This document shows positions 7,804 through 17,412 of a DNA stretch of 64,000 bases, piece by piece (positions within the stretch are counted from its first letter, which is position 1; every line of letters begins with the position of its first letter). The position numbers and the translations under genes are program-made. Source of the DNA: Janthinobacterium sp. TND4EL3 (GTDB lineage: Bacteria > Pseudomonadota > Gammaproteobacteria > Burkholderiales > Burkholderiaceae_D); NCBI RefSeq assembly GCF_900156175.1, contig NZ_FTMV01000001.1, positions 682,001 through 746,000 of the forward strand, given 5' to 3'. The notes under the pieces were generated by a model. It ran no database searches. It saw only the letters and a program-made list of their open reading frames with translations, and was not told where the DNA came from.

Positions 7804-10299
7804 ATGTCTGCTCGTTTCCCCCTGTTGCCCATCACCGTAGGCTTGCTGGCCTCGTCTCCCCTGGCCATGGCGCAAGATACCGGTTATCAAATGCCGCCCG
7901 CGCCGCTGCAAGCCATCGTTGATGCGCCGCGTGCGCCGACCCTGAGCCTGAGCCCGAAACGCAACCTGGCCGCCGTGCTGCCCACGCCATCCTTGCCCAG
8001 CATTGGCGAAGTGGCGCAGCCGGAGCTGAAGCTGGCCGGCTTGCGCATCAATCCGCGCACGTATTCGGCCAGCCGCTTCAGTTTCCACACGGGACTGGGC
8101 TTGCTCGACATCGACACGCAGAAGGAAATCAAGGTCAGCGGCCTGCCCGCCGCCCCCCGCATCGCCGATCTGGCCTGGTCGCCCGACCAGCGCTACCTGG
8201 CATTCACCCACGTCGCCTTTGCCGATGCGGCCAGGGGCGTGAAGGAGTCCGGCGTGGAACTGTGGCTGCTCGACGTGCAGACGAAAGTGGCGCGCAAGCT
8301 GGCCGCTACCCCCTTGTCGGCCGTATATGGCCGCGGCTTTTCCTGGATGCCTGATAGCAAAACCTTGCTGGTGCAGCTGAAGCCGGCCAGGCTGGGCGCG
8401 GCGCCCGTGCCGACCGGCATCCCGACAGGACCGTCCATCCAGGACAGCGTGCCTGGCGGCGGCGTCAAGCAATTGCGCACCTACCCCGACCTGCTGAAAA
8501 ACGAGCAGGATGCGCAGCTGTTCGAACACTACACGACCGTGCAGCTGGCCTTGCTGGACGTGACGGGCAAGCAGCGCCTGCTGGGCCAGCCGGGCCAGTT
8601 CTCGCGCGCTTCCATCGCGCCGGGCGGCAAATACGTGCTGACGACCAGCATCCTGCGTCCCTATTCCTACATCGTGCCCGCGCACGACTTCGGCCACAGG
8701 ATTGACGTGCGCGACCTGACGGGCAAGGTGGTGCATACGGTGGCGACCCTGCCGCTGGAAGAAGGCTTGCCGCCGGGTAATGATGCCGTGTCCGCCGGCG
8801 TGCGTTCCGTCAGCTGGCGCGTCGATGCGCCAGCGACCCTGGTATGGGCCGAAGCGCAGGACGGCGGCGACCCGGCCAGGGCGGCGGAGATCCGCGACAT
8901 CGTCTACACGCAGGCGGCGCCGTTCACGGACAAGCCGGCCGTGCTGGCCAGGCTGGCTTCGCGCTACGCGGGCGTGGCCTGGGGCCGCGGCGACCTGGCC
9001 CTGCTCAGCGAGGCGTGGTACAAGACGCGTGCCGTCAAGCAGTGGAAGATTGCGCCAGATCAACCGTCCACACCGGCCGACCTCGTGTATGCCGGCTCCT
9101 TCGAAGACCGCTACAACGATCCGGGCACACCCGTCATGCGCGCGGACGCTGCCGGCTTGCCGCGTTTGCTGATCGCCGCTGACGGTTCCATCCTGCTCGA
9201 CGGCCAGGGCGCTTCGAAGGATGGCGACCGTCCGTTCATCGATCGCCTGAACCTGGCGACGAAACAGAAGCAGCGGCTGTTCCAGAGCGCCGCGCCCTAC
9301 TATGAAAACGTGGTGGCCGTGCTGGACGAGGAGGGCAGCCGCTTGCTGTCGACGCGCGAATCGCCGACCGAGCAGCCGAATTATTATGTGCGCAACCTGA
9401 AACAGCAGGGCGCCGCGCAGCTGACGGCCCTCACGCATTTCCCCCATCCTCTGCCGCAATTGAAGGACGTGCAGAAAGAGCTGATCCGCTACAAGCGCGC
9501 CGACGGCGTGGACTTGACGGCCACATTGATGCTGCCGCCAAACTACGACGTGAAACGCGACGGCCCGCTGCCGACCCTGATGTGGGCCTACCCGCAGGAA
9601 TTCAAGACGGCCAGCGCCGCCAGCCAGACCAAGGGCTCGCCGTATAAATTCAACGCCGTCAGCTACTGGGGCCCGGCCGCCTTCCTGTCCATGGGCTACG
9701 CCGTGCTCGACAATCCATCGTTCCCCATCGTCGGCAATGGCGAGCAGGAGCCGAACGACACGTATCTGCCGCAGCTGGTGGCGGACGCCGAGGCGGCCGT
9801 CGACGAGGTGGTGCGCCGTGGCGTGTCCGACCGCAACCGCATCGCCATCGGCGGCCACTCGTATGGCGCCTTCATGACGGGCAATCTGCTCGCGCACACG
9901 CGGCTGTTCCGCGCCGGCATCGCCCGCAGCGGCGCCTACAACCGCACCCTGACGCCGTTCGGCTTCCAGGCGGAAGAGCGCTCGTTCTGGCAGGCGCCGG
10001 CCGTCTACCAGGCCATGTCGCCGTTTAACTATGCGGACAAGATCAAGGATGCGCTGCTGATGATCCATGGCGAACAGGACAACAACTCGGGCACTTTCCC
10101 CATCCAGAGCGAGCGCATGTTCCAGGCCGTCAAGGGCCTGGGCGGCACGGCGCGCCTGGTGATGCTGCCGAACGAGAGCCATGGCTACCGCGCGCGCGAA
10201 TCGATCATGCAGATGCTGTATGAAAGCAACAACTGGCTGGAGAAATATGTGAAGAACGCGGTGCCGCCAGCCGCCGACGTCGCGCCGGCAGGCAAATAA
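7804..10299 (+). CDS. secreted S9-family (prolyl oligopeptidase-type) peptidase
   Basis: The enzyme has 831 residues from the ATG at 7804, which follows CTGGAG and opens a signal peptide ending near AMAQD. Residues about 60-560 form the beta-propeller-like region seen in S9 enzymes. The C-terminal alpha/beta-hydrolase domain carries the triad: Ser686 in GGHSYGAFM, Asp759 in HGEQDNNSG and His793 in NESHGYRAR. S9 enzymes cleave short peptides after particular residues. The overall look resembles the glutamyl endopeptidase branch (as in plant plastids and Xanthomonas relatives), but I infer that only from layout. The protein should act in the periplasm or outside. The frame is open 42 codons further up, but that region holds the probable promoter. 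Confidence 0.85.
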   Translation: MSARFPLLPITVGLLASSPLAMAQDTGYQMPPAPLQAIVDAPRAPTLSLSPKRNLAAVLPTPSLPSIGEVAQPELKLAGLRINPRTYSASRFSFHTGLGLLDIDTQKEIKVSGLPAAPRIADLAWSPDQRYLAFTHVAFADAARGVKESGVELWLLDVQTKVARKLAATPLSAVYGRGFSWMPDSKTLLVQLKPARLGAAPVPTGIPTGPSIQDSVPGGGVKQLRTYPDLLKNEQDAQLFEHYTTVQLALLDVTGKQRLLGQPGQFSRASIAPGGKYVLTTSILRPYSYIVPAHDFGHRIDVRDLTGKVVHTVATLPLEEGLPPGNDAVSAGVRSVSWRVDAPATLVWAEAQDGGDPARAAEIRDIVYTQAAPFTDKPAVLARLASRYAGVAWGRGDLALLSEAWYKTRAVKQWKIAPDQPSTPADLVYAGSFEDRYNDPGTPVMRADAAGLPRLLIAADGSILLDGQGASKDGDRPFIDRLNLATKQKQRLFQSAAPYYENVVAVLDEEGSRLLSTRESPTEQPNYYVRNLKQQGAAQLTALTHFPHPLPQLKDVQKELIRYKRADGVDLTATLMLPPNYDVKRDGPLPTLMWAYPQEFKTASAASQTKGSPYKFNAVSYWGPAAFLSMGYAVLDNPSFPIVGNGEQEPNDTYLPQLVADAEAAVDEVVRRGVSDRNRIAIGGHSYGAFMTGNLLAHTRLFRAGIARSGAYNRTLTPFGFQAEERSFWQAPAVYQAMSPFNYADKIKDALLMIHGEQDNNSGTFPIQSERMFQAVKGLGGTARLVMLPNESHGYRARESIMQMLYESNNWLEKYVKNAVPPAADVAPAGK

Positions 10300-10355
10300 G
10301 GGCGGCGGCGCGCAACTCGTGGTATGGTCTTCTTTTGTCTGCAGGGAGGCCAGCC

Positions 10356-10532
10356 ATGACCGTCATCCATGCCCACCGCGCGCCCGACCCGGCGCCCGTC
10401 GATGAACCCATGCCGGCGCCGGAGCCGCAAGAAGCGCCCGGGCGCCACCCGGGGCCCGTGCACCCGGTGCCGCAGGAAGACCCCGTGCCGCACCCGCATC
10501 CCAATCTCGTCAAGAAAGGCTGTTTTAGATGA
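10356..10532 (+). CDS. small Pro/His-rich protein, coupled to the next gene
   Basis: This is a 58-residue reading frame starting at an ATG preceded by GGGAGG (10344-10349), a strong ribosome binding site. The product is almost entirely Pro, His, Ala and Glu (repeated PAPEP, HPVPQEDPVPHPHP) and ends in LVKKGCFR. The stop overlaps the next ATG in ATGA, so it may serve as a translational leader as well as a protein. No family is recognised. The low complexity makes it possible that the frame is not conserved, but start signal and coupling are good. Confidence 0.5.
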   Translation: MTVIHAHRAPDPAPVDEPMPAPEPQEAPGRHPGPVHPVPQEDPVPHPHPNLVKKGCFR

Positions 10533-10768
10533 CAATTGTCAAGGAAGTCTACACACGCAAAGTCAGCGGAGAATCGTTCGACTATGAACTCGATTACACC
10601 CAGGGCGCGGATGTGGCCTGGATTGCGCGCGTGTACCACGACGGCGTGCTGAAAGGCTCGCCGCACGGCGCGCTGACGGCCAACGTGCTGTCCGGCCCCG
10701 CGCTGGAGCAATACCTGCGCGCGTATGTCGAAGGCATGATCGAGCGGGGCCTCGACGTGGCCGAGTAA
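10529..10768 (+). CDS. conserved-looking 79-aa hypothetical protein
   Basis: The protein is 79 residues, soluble and acidic, with a beta-rich N-terminal half (VKEVYTRKVSGESFDYELDY) and a helical C-terminal half (LEQYLRAYVEGMIERGLDVAE). It overlaps the preceding small gene by 4 nt (ATGA) and is followed by a strong terminator. No function can be read from the sequence. Its balanced composition makes it a more convincing gene than its Pro-rich neighbour. Confidence 0.6.
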   Translation: MTIVKEVYTRKVSGESFDYELDYTQGADVAWIARVYHDGVLKGSPHGALTANVLSGPALEQYLRAYVEGMIERGLDVAE

Positions 10769-10790
10769 GCTGTTTGCGGTAGAGCAAAGA

Positions 10791-10820
10791 AAAGGGCGCC
10801 GCGGCGCCCTTTGTGTTTTT
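10791..10820. terminator. bidirectional rho-independent terminator
   Basis: A perfect 10-bp stem, AAAGGGCGCC/GGCGCCCTTT, closes over a GC loop. It is followed by GTGTTTTT on the plus strand and, reading minus, by TTTTCTTT. It sits between the converging 79-aa gene and tamB, so it can stop transcription from both sides. Confidence 0.85.
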
Positions 10821-10845
10821 CGCTTGCGTTGAATCAATCAATGCA

Positions 10846-13800
10846 TCAATCAAACGCCCAGGTGTAAAGGACGTCCAGCGCATTGTTCGTGCCGGTCTGG
10901 AATTGCAGGGTGATGCGGCGGTTCAGCTTGTAACGCAGCTTGACCAGGCTCGTCGCCGTGCTCGTGCCCTGCTCGAACGTCAGGTAGGCGCGCGACGACA
11001 GCCGCTTGCCGACGGTGACGACCGTGCTTTCCAACCCCTGCGCCTGCGACAGGCCCACTTCATCGAGGCCCAGCGAATTGGCCAGCTTGCCCTGCAAGCC
11101 GCCGCCGGAGCCGCCGAAGAGGGCGCCTGCGGCCGTCGTCAAGAGGGCCATTTCATCGCCGGCCGCCGTTTCCGCACCGTGGCCGAGGATCAGCCAGGCC
11201 AGCTTGTCGCTGTCCGACACGCTCGGCGTGGACACCAGCTTGGCCGTCGGCGCCTGCGCCGTGCCGCGCACTTCCACGCCCGCTTCCACGTTCGTTTCCG
11301 ACAGCGCCTCGCCTTCGGGGCGCTTGCGCACGGCCAGGATGTTCAGCGACGGGTTGTCGTAGGCGCCCGTGAAGGCGATCAGGCCCCGTTCGATCGACAG
11401 CTTCTGTCCATACGCGGCATACTGGCCGTTGGTGACCTTGATGCTGCCCGTCACGCGCGGCGCGGCGCGGTTGATGACCCTGGCGCGCACATTGCCGGCC
11501 AGATCCGCATCGAGCCCCATGCCGCGCAGGTGGAAGTTGTTGCCGAGGTCAAATTCCAGGTCGATATTCAGGGGCAGCGACGGCGCTTCCTTGCCGCCCC
11601 TGGCTTCCTTGCCCAGCACCACCACGTCATTGCTTTGCGTCGGGGTATCCTGCGGCGCCAGTTCGATCAGCGCGCGGTTGGCCTTGAACTTGCCCTCGAA
11701 GCTGAAGCGCTTGTCGTTGCGCACCAGGGTGCTGTTGCCCGACAGCACCAGGGTGCGGTCGGGACGCGACAGCGCCTGCAGGCGGTCGGCCATCAGTTTC
11801 AGTTCCAGGCTCGCTTCGCCATTCGCAAAGCGCACCCAGCCATCGGCCTGCACCTTGCCGTCGCCGCCGTCAAAGCTCAAACGCTGCAATTGCAATTGAT
11901 CGCCGGCCAGCTTGGCTTGCAGCACGCCATTGCGCAATTTCAAGCCCTGGTCGGCCCAGTTCACCAGCAGCTTGCTGCCGTTGATGTCGCCATTCAGTTG
12001 CGGCGCGCCGATGGTGCCGCTGCCGGACAGGGCCACTTTGAGGGCGCCGCCCAGTTCCAGGCCCGGCTGGCCCGTCAGCGGCGCCAGCCAGGCCAGCGAA
12101 TCGATGCTGGTGGTGCCCGTCAGGGAGAGGGCGCTGTCGTTACTGATGCGCCCGCTCAGCATTTGCACGGTGGCATTGATATCGCTCTGGCCCGCGCGTG
12201 CGCCGTCGAGTTTCACGGCCAGGCGCAGCTGCTGGTTGGCGACATCCACGCGGGCATCGAAGGTGCGCAAGCCCAGCGCCAGCGGCTGTTCCACGCCCAC
12301 CGTCACGTCGCCTTTTTCGCGGTAGACGTGCAGCATGCCGGCCAGCGCGGGATCTTTCTGTTTCGCCGTCGGCACCTGCATGTCGAGCGACCATTGCGCG
12401 CCCAGTGTCAGGTCGCTGCGCGCATTGGCTTGCAGCGAAGGAATGACTTGCGCCAGATAGGTCAGGGCCACGCCGGCCGCCTGGCCGGAACTGGTCCAGC
12501 GGGGACCGTTCTTGACGAGGTTTTGCATGGTGATGCTGCCTGCCGGCAATTTGATGACGGTGTTGCCCACGCTGATCTGTTCCGGCTGGCCCAGGCCCGC
12601 CACGCCGCTGCCGGCCGGTCCCGCCACTTTCACGGGCACGGGCGCTTGCAGCACGAGCGCGTAGCGGCCCTTGTTTTGCAGGCTGTCGATCGTGCCCGTC
12701 CAGGCGGCGCCGCTCTGGCTGCCGCGGATTTGCACGGTGGCATCGAAATCGTCATTGCGCGCCGTCAAACTGACCGTATGGCTGCCGCGCGTGCCCGTCG
12801 TGCCCAGGCGGGCGCTGGCCAGCTTGAAGGTGGGCGTGCTGTAGCCCGTGATCTCCAGGCTGCTGACCATGGGGTCGAGCGCGCCCTGGCCGGCACCCAC
12901 GCTGGCGCTGCCTTTGACGGCTTTCAATTGCTGGTCGCCAAAGAAGGTCAACTCCTTGCCATCGAGCGTCAGTTGCGCGGCGGGCGCGTCCATCTTGCCC
13001 GAGACGGAACCGGCCGCATGCAGCACGCCCGCAAAGCGGGGACCGAGGGTCGACAGTTGCGGCGCGTCAAGCTTCCATGTGAGCTTGTCCGTGGCGCCGC
13101 CCAGCGCGCCCTTGGCCAGCAGGCTGTTCGGCCCCAGGCGCAGTTCCGTATCCACGCTGTCGATGCGTTTCGCATTGGCCGATAGCTTGGCGTAGCCGGC
13201 CAGCGGGGCGTTTTGCAGGGTCGATTCGCGCAAGGCCAGGTTGAGGGCCACTTGCCAGTCGCTCGTGAGGCGGCCGTTGCCGTTGAAATCCGCATTCACG
13301 TTGCCGTTGGGCAGGGATGCGCCAAACGCGGCCGGGTTGATCTTTTGCAAGGAACCCGTCATTTTCAGTTCCGCCTGCTGCTTCGGCCCCGTCAAGCCCA
13401 CTTCGCCGCTGGCGTGGATGGCGCTGTCGGGTGAGGGGCGCTTGCCGCTCGTCAAACCCAGTCCTTTCGCGTCGGCCACGAAGCTCGTGCGTGGCTGCTG
13501 CAGGGTGCCCTGCACCACGCCGCTGGCCTGCACGGCGCCCAGCAAGTCGCTTTTCAGGGCGGACAGCTGGCGCGCATCGACGTTCCAGTTGAGTTTTTCG
13601 CCGGCGCCGCCAAAGTTGCCCTTGGCCGTCACGTTGTTCTTGCCCAGCGCCAATTGCACGTCGATGCCGCTGAAATGGGCTGCGTCGGCCGTCAGCTTGC
13701 CCTTGCCGGACAACGGCTGGTCGAGCAGCTTGCTGGGGCGCACGGTGAAGTCCGCATTCGCCAGCCACTGGGGCGCCACGTGGCCATGGGCGCGCACGTC

Positions 13801-15270
13801 GAGGTTCAGGTCGGCCACGGGGAAGGCGCCGAAGTCGGCGGGATTGAGGCGGCTGGCGCTGGCCACGGCCTTGAACGGTTGCTCATCCTTCAGGCTGATC
13901 TGGCCCGTCGCGTTGACGCTGCTCTTGCCTGCCTGCAAGGTGGCCTTGCGCAGTTGCACCAGCGAGTCGGCCAAGGTGGCTTCCATGTCCAGGCGCAGCT
14001 TGGCTTCGCCGAGCTTGGCGCGCAGGGTTTGCGTCTTGCCGTCGCTGTCGAGCACGATATCGCCGACGATCTTCGTGCTGTTGATGCTGCTGTAAATGTG
14101 CTGCAAGTCGATCTTGTCCGTATGCAAGGTCAATTGCGCATTGCCGATGGGGCCATCGACGGCGTCGCGGTTGAGCTTGCCGCCACCCGTGAACTTGCCC
14201 GCGTTGCCGAAATCGATGATGGCCGATTCCAAGGTCGTGGCCGTCAGGGTGCCGCCCAGGCGCGCCTCGAACTGGCGCAGCGGCAGCTTGTGCTGGTCGA
14301 TGGGGCCGGGCGTGGCGTGGTTGAGGATGGCCAGCTTGCCCGACACGGTTTGCTTGGCCGGCCGCGTATCGATGGCGGCGTCGAGTTCCAGGCTCAGGTC
14401 CGCCTGCGGCATGGTCGCGTCGAACTTGCCCGGATTGATGTTGCGGCCCTGAATGCTGGCCGAGCGCAGGATGATGACGGGGTCGAACGGCGCCAGCGCC
14501 AGCCGGGCGTCTGCCGTGGCCGCGCCCGCGCTGCCCTTGGCCGTCACGTTGAGCAGGTTCAGGTCGCCGCCCAGCTGCAGCGCCAGGGCGGCCGGTTTTT
14601 CACCGGCGGCGGCATTGAGCTGCGTCAAGCCCGCCTTGCCCGCCAGCTTGAACGGCTGCGTGGCGGCAATGGTGGCGCTGGCCGTGGCCTGGCCGAACGG
14701 CGTCAGGGCCGAGGCGTCTTCCAGCTGCCATTGCGACTTGTCGCCCGACAAGGTGAAGTGGATCTTTTCAAACACCGTGTTGCCGCCCGCGCTGACGAGG
14801 GTCACCTTGTCCAGGCGCGCGTCGGCAATGCCGATTTTAAAAGGCGCGGCCAGGCTGGCGGGCATGGTCGATGGTTCCTCGGACGGCGCCGTGCTTTCCA
14901 CGGACAGGCTGGCCACGTGCAGTTCGCTGATGGCGATGCCTTCCGAGAAGAACTGGAACGGCGACCAGTTGATGTCGATGTTGTCGGCCGTGATGTGCTG
15001 CGTCTTGCTGCGGTAGCTGACGTGGCCCAGGTGCATGCGGTTGTAGAGCGAGCCGGACACGCCCGACACCGCGATGTCGCCGCCGCTGGCGCTGGCCACT
15101 TTTTGCACCAGCATCTGCAAGGTCGATTCGCGGCCCAGGAACCAGAAGGCGCCGCCCAGCAGCACGGCCAGGCTGGCGACGGCGATCAGCACGTAGCGCA
15201 CCCAGCGGCGCGGTTTTTTCGCCGGCGGTGGCGGCGCGGCGGTGGGGGACTCGGTAGAAATATCGGACAT
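10846..15270 (-). CDS. tamB: TamB, translocation and assembly module inner-membrane component
   Basis: This 1474-residue protein starts with a short basic cytoplasmic N-terminus (KKPRRWVRYV) and one membrane anchor (VLIAVASLAVLLGGAFWFLG, about 27-46). It continues as a very long beta-rich, repeat-like periplasmic body and ends in a TamB C-terminal (DUF490) domain, with RGTAQAPTAKLVSTPSVSD and a terminal FQTGTNNALDVLYTWAFD. TamB spans the periplasm as a hydrophobic groove. It works with TamA in inserting outer-membrane proteins and probably in phospholipid transport. The gene follows tamA with a 1-nt TGATG overlap, the classic tamAB arrangement. The length is slightly above the E. coli protein, as is usual for betaproteobacteria. 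Confidence 0.93.
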   Translation of the reverse strand: MSDISTESPTAAPPPPAKKPRRWVRYVLIAVASLAVLLGGAFWFLGRESTLQMLVQKVASASGGDIAVSGVSGSLYNRMHLGHVSYRSKTQHITADNIDINWSPFQFFSEGIAISELHVASLSVESTAPSEEPSTMPASLAAPFKIGIADARLDKVTLVSAGGNTVFEKIHFTLSGDKSQWQLEDASALTPFGQATASATIAATQPFKLAGKAGLTQLNAAAGEKPAALALQLGGDLNLLNVTAKGSAGAATADARLALAPFDPVIILRSASIQGRNINPGKFDATMPQADLSLELDAAIDTRPAKQTVSGKLAILNHATPGPIDQHKLPLRQFEARLGGTLTATTLESAIIDFGNAGKFTGGGKLNRDAVDGPIGNAQLTLHTDKIDLQHIYSSINSTKIVGDIVLDSDGKTQTLRAKLGEAKLRLDMEATLADSLVQLRKATLQAGKSSVNATGQISLKDEQPFKAVASASRLNPADFGAFPVADLNLDVRAHGHVAPQWLANADFTVRPSKLLDQPLSGKGKLTADAAHFSGIDVQLALGKNNVTAKGNFGGAGEKLNWNVDARQLSALKSDLLGAVQASGVVQGTLQQPRTSFVADAKGLGLTSGKRPSPDSAIHASGEVGLTGPKQQAELKMTGSLQKINPAAFGASLPNGNVNADFNGNGRLTSDWQVALNLALRESTLQNAPLAGYAKLSANAKRIDSVDTELRLGPNSLLAKGALGGATDKLTWKLDAPQLSTLGPRFAGVLHAAGSVSGKMDAPAAQLTLDGKELTFFGDQQLKAVKGSASVGAGQGALDPMVSSLEITGYSTPTFKLASARLGTTGTRGSHTVSLTARNDDFDATVQIRGSQSGAAWTGTIDSLQNKGRYALVLQAPVPVKVAGPAGSGVAGLGQPEQISVGNTVIKLPAGSITMQNLVKNGPRWTSSGQAAGVALTYLAQVIPSLQANARSDLTLGAQWSLDMQVPTAKQKDPALAGMLHVYREKGDVTVGVEQPLALGLRTFDARVDVANQQLRLAVKLDGARAGQSDINATVQMLSGRISNDSALSLTGTTSIDSLAWLAPLTGQPGLELGGALKVALSGSGTIGAPQLNGDINGSKLLVNWADQGLKLRNGVLQAKLAGDQLQLQRLSFDGGDGKVQADGWVRFANGEASLELKLMADRLQALSRPDRTLVLSGNSTLVRNDKRFSFEGKFKANRALIELAPQDTPTQSNDVVVLGKEARGGKEAPSLPLNIDLEFDLGNNFHLRGMGLDADLAGNVRARVINRAAPRVTGSIKVTNGQYAAYGQKLSIERGLIAFTGAYDNPSLNILAVRKRPEGEALSETNVEAGVEVRGTAQAPTAKLVSTPSVSDSDKLAWLILGHGAETAAGDEMALLTTAAGALFGGSGGGLQGKLANSLGLDEVGLSQAQGLESTVVTVGKRLSSRAYLTFEQGTSTATSLVKLRYKLNRRITLQFQTGTNNALDVLYTWAFD

Positions 15271-17273
15271 CAGAAAGTGAATCCCAGAGAAAAGTGCAAA
15301 CGGTATTTGTGGACGGCGTGGCCATACGCCACGTCGACATTGATGGGGCCGACGGGACTCTTGTAGCGCCCGCCCAGGCCGTAGCCCGATTTCGGCGTCA
15401 TGGCCGTTTTGACCGTGTCGGCCGCGTTGCCGGCGTCATAGAAGGCGGCAATGGCCCACTTCGGCTTGAACCAGTACTGGTATTCGGCGCTGCCGGTGAG
15501 CATGTAGCGCCCGCCGATGGTGGCGTCGCCTTCCTTCACGCCCAGTTCCTGGTAGCCATAACCGCGCACCGACTGGTCGCCGCCCGCGCGGAACAGGTAG
15601 ACGGCCGGCACGCCGCGTTTTTCCTTCGAGCCCAGCGCTCCCATTTCGCCGCGCACGATCAGCTCGCCCTTTTCGCCGAGCGGACGGTAATACACGGCCT
15701 TGCCGGCCACGCGCACGAAGCGCTCGTCCGTCAGCACGGGCAGCAGGGCGCCGCCCACCTGGGCATTGATGACATAGCCCCTGGTGGGAAACAGCAGGCT
15801 GTCGAGGCTGCGCTTGGTGATGGCATAGGTCAGCGGCAAGCTCTTGCTGCGCGTCTGTTCCAGGCCCACGACGGTCTTGTCTTCGCTGAGGAACTCGAAC
15901 GTCAGGCTGCGTTCGAGGTTGGTGCCGCCCCAGTTGCGCTTGGCCGAGATGGTGGTGACGGCCGTGATTTCATTGGAAATGTCGCTGCGCTCGAACGAGG
16001 CGCCCGCGCTGTCGTTGTAGCCGCGCGCGGTCGTCGGAAAGTAAAAATTGGCGTGCGCCGCCTGTTTCTTCGTTTCCATGGTGATCGCGCTCTTGAAGCG
16101 CGTGCCCCACACGTTCAGGTTGTCATAGTTGAGCTGGGCGCGGTTACCCGTGTTCGTACTGAAACCGAGACCGGCGCTGACGTTCTGCTGCTTGTTTTCC
16201 GTCACGCGCACCACCAGCGGCAGCAGCGGGGCGGGGCCGCGGTTGGCGGGCCTGGTTTCGGCGGCGGCCCCGGCGCTGGCACCCTCGGCCTCGGCTTGCT
16301 GGCTTTCCTGGCCCGCCTCGATCTGTTCGCCCAGGATGCTGCTCATGTCGGCGCTCACTTCCACGCTGGCAAAGTAGCCCGTGTCCTGCAGGCGCGCCTG
16401 GAACGATTGCAGCGCCGATTCGCTGTAGTAGTCGCCCGGGCGTATCTTGTCGAGGTTGCGGATGATGCTGGCATCGTAGCGCTTCAGGCCTTCGATGCGC
16501 AGCTCGCCGAAGCGCAGCTCGGGGCCGCTGTCGAGCACCACCAGCAAGGAGACCTTGTGCGTTTCCGGGTCGACCACGGCTTGCGTATCGACCAACTGGG
16601 CGCGCGGATAGCGCGTCTGCACCACTTCGCGCAGCAGCGCTCGCTTGGCGGATTCCCATTCCGCCTGGCGGAACACGCTGCCCGTCTTCAGGGCCCAGCT
16701 GCGTTTCAGGCCTTCCGTATCGTAGGGCTCGGAAGCGGCCAGCGGCGGCGTGGGGTCGAAGCCGCGCAATTCCAGCTCGACCTTGTCGACGGTCACGGGC
16801 TGGCCCGGGTCGACGTCGACGATGACGACGGGTTTGGCGCCCGTCGTATCGACGCGCACCGTGACGACGGGCGTGTAATAGCCGGCCGTGGCGACGAGGT
16901 TTTTGGCTTGCTCGGGCGTGTCGCGCACGAGGCGCTGCAATTGTTCGCGGTCCATGCGCGGGTTGCCGCGGAAGCGTTCCAGGTCCAGGTTTTTTTCGAG
17001 CAATTCATCGAGGTCGCCGGGCGCGTTCACCTTGACCTCGTACTGCAGGGGGGCGGGCGCCGCCTCCGTGGCGGCGCTGTCCGCAGCGGCGTCTTGCGTG
17101 CGTTCCTGCGTACCCTCCTGCGCGGCCGCATGGGCGATGGGAAACAGCAGGATGGCACTGCCGGCAGCCGCCAGTGTCAGTTGACCCATTACTTTTGTCA
17201 CCACTTGTGCCAAAATTCGTGGTCGTATCGCCTTGCCGGCAACGGTATGCCGTATGGGTCGTGCAGAAAACAT
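15270..17273 (-). CDS. tamA: TamA, Omp85-family outer-membrane protein
   Basis: The protein has 667 residues from the ATG at 17273, which is preceded (minus strand) by CTGGAGCACC. The open frame extends 65 codons further, but that stretch is unlike the family. The N-terminus holds a signal-like hydrophobic segment (LTLAAAGSAILLFPIAHAAA). POTRA domains fill about 70-330, with an insertion rich in Gln, Glu and Ala. The C-terminal half is the 16-strand barrel typical of Omp85 proteins, with the late signature RAGGDQSVRGYGYQ and a terminal Phe (HFSLGFTF) as recognised by the BAM machinery. TamA pairs with TamB across the envelope. It is divergent from queC, sharing the 17274-17412 region. Confidence 0.92.
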   Translation of the reverse strand: MFSARPIRHTVAGKAIRPRILAQVVTKVMGQLTLAAAGSAILLFPIAHAAAQEGTQERTQDAAADSAATEAAPAPLQYEVKVNAPGDLDELLEKNLDLERFRGNPRMDREQLQRLVRDTPEQAKNLVATAGYYTPVVTVRVDTTGAKPVVIVDVDPGQPVTVDKVELELRGFDPTPPLAASEPYDTEGLKRSWALKTGSVFRQAEWESAKRALLREVVQTRYPRAQLVDTQAVVDPETHKVSLLVVLDSGPELRFGELRIEGLKRYDASIIRNLDKIRPGDYYSESALQSFQARLQDTGYFASVEVSADMSSILGEQIEAGQESQQAEAEGASAGAAAETRPANRGPAPLLPLVVRVTENKQQNVSAGLGFSTNTGNRAQLNYDNLNVWGTRFKSAITMETKKQAAHANFYFPTTARGYNDSAGASFERSDISNEITAVTTISAKRNWGGTNLERSLTFEFLSEDKTVVGLEQTRSKSLPLTYAITKRSLDSLLFPTRGYVINAQVGGALLPVLTDERFVRVAGKAVYYRPLGEKGELIVRGEMGALGSKEKRGVPAVYLFRAGGDQSVRGYGYQELGVKEGDATIGGRYMLTGSAEYQYWFKPKWAIAAFYDAGNAADTVKTAMTPKSGYGLGGRYKSPVGPINVDVAYGHAVHKYRLHFSLGFTF

Positions 17274-17412
17274 GGTGCTCCAGATGAGTAAATGCTGACT
17301 GCATGTTACCGGAATAGGTAAATTGATGGCGGACGAATAAGTATTTTTTGCTCCGGGAATCCCGTTTCCCCGCGCACGATTGCAACAGAATAAAATTGAA
17401 AAGAAAGAAATT

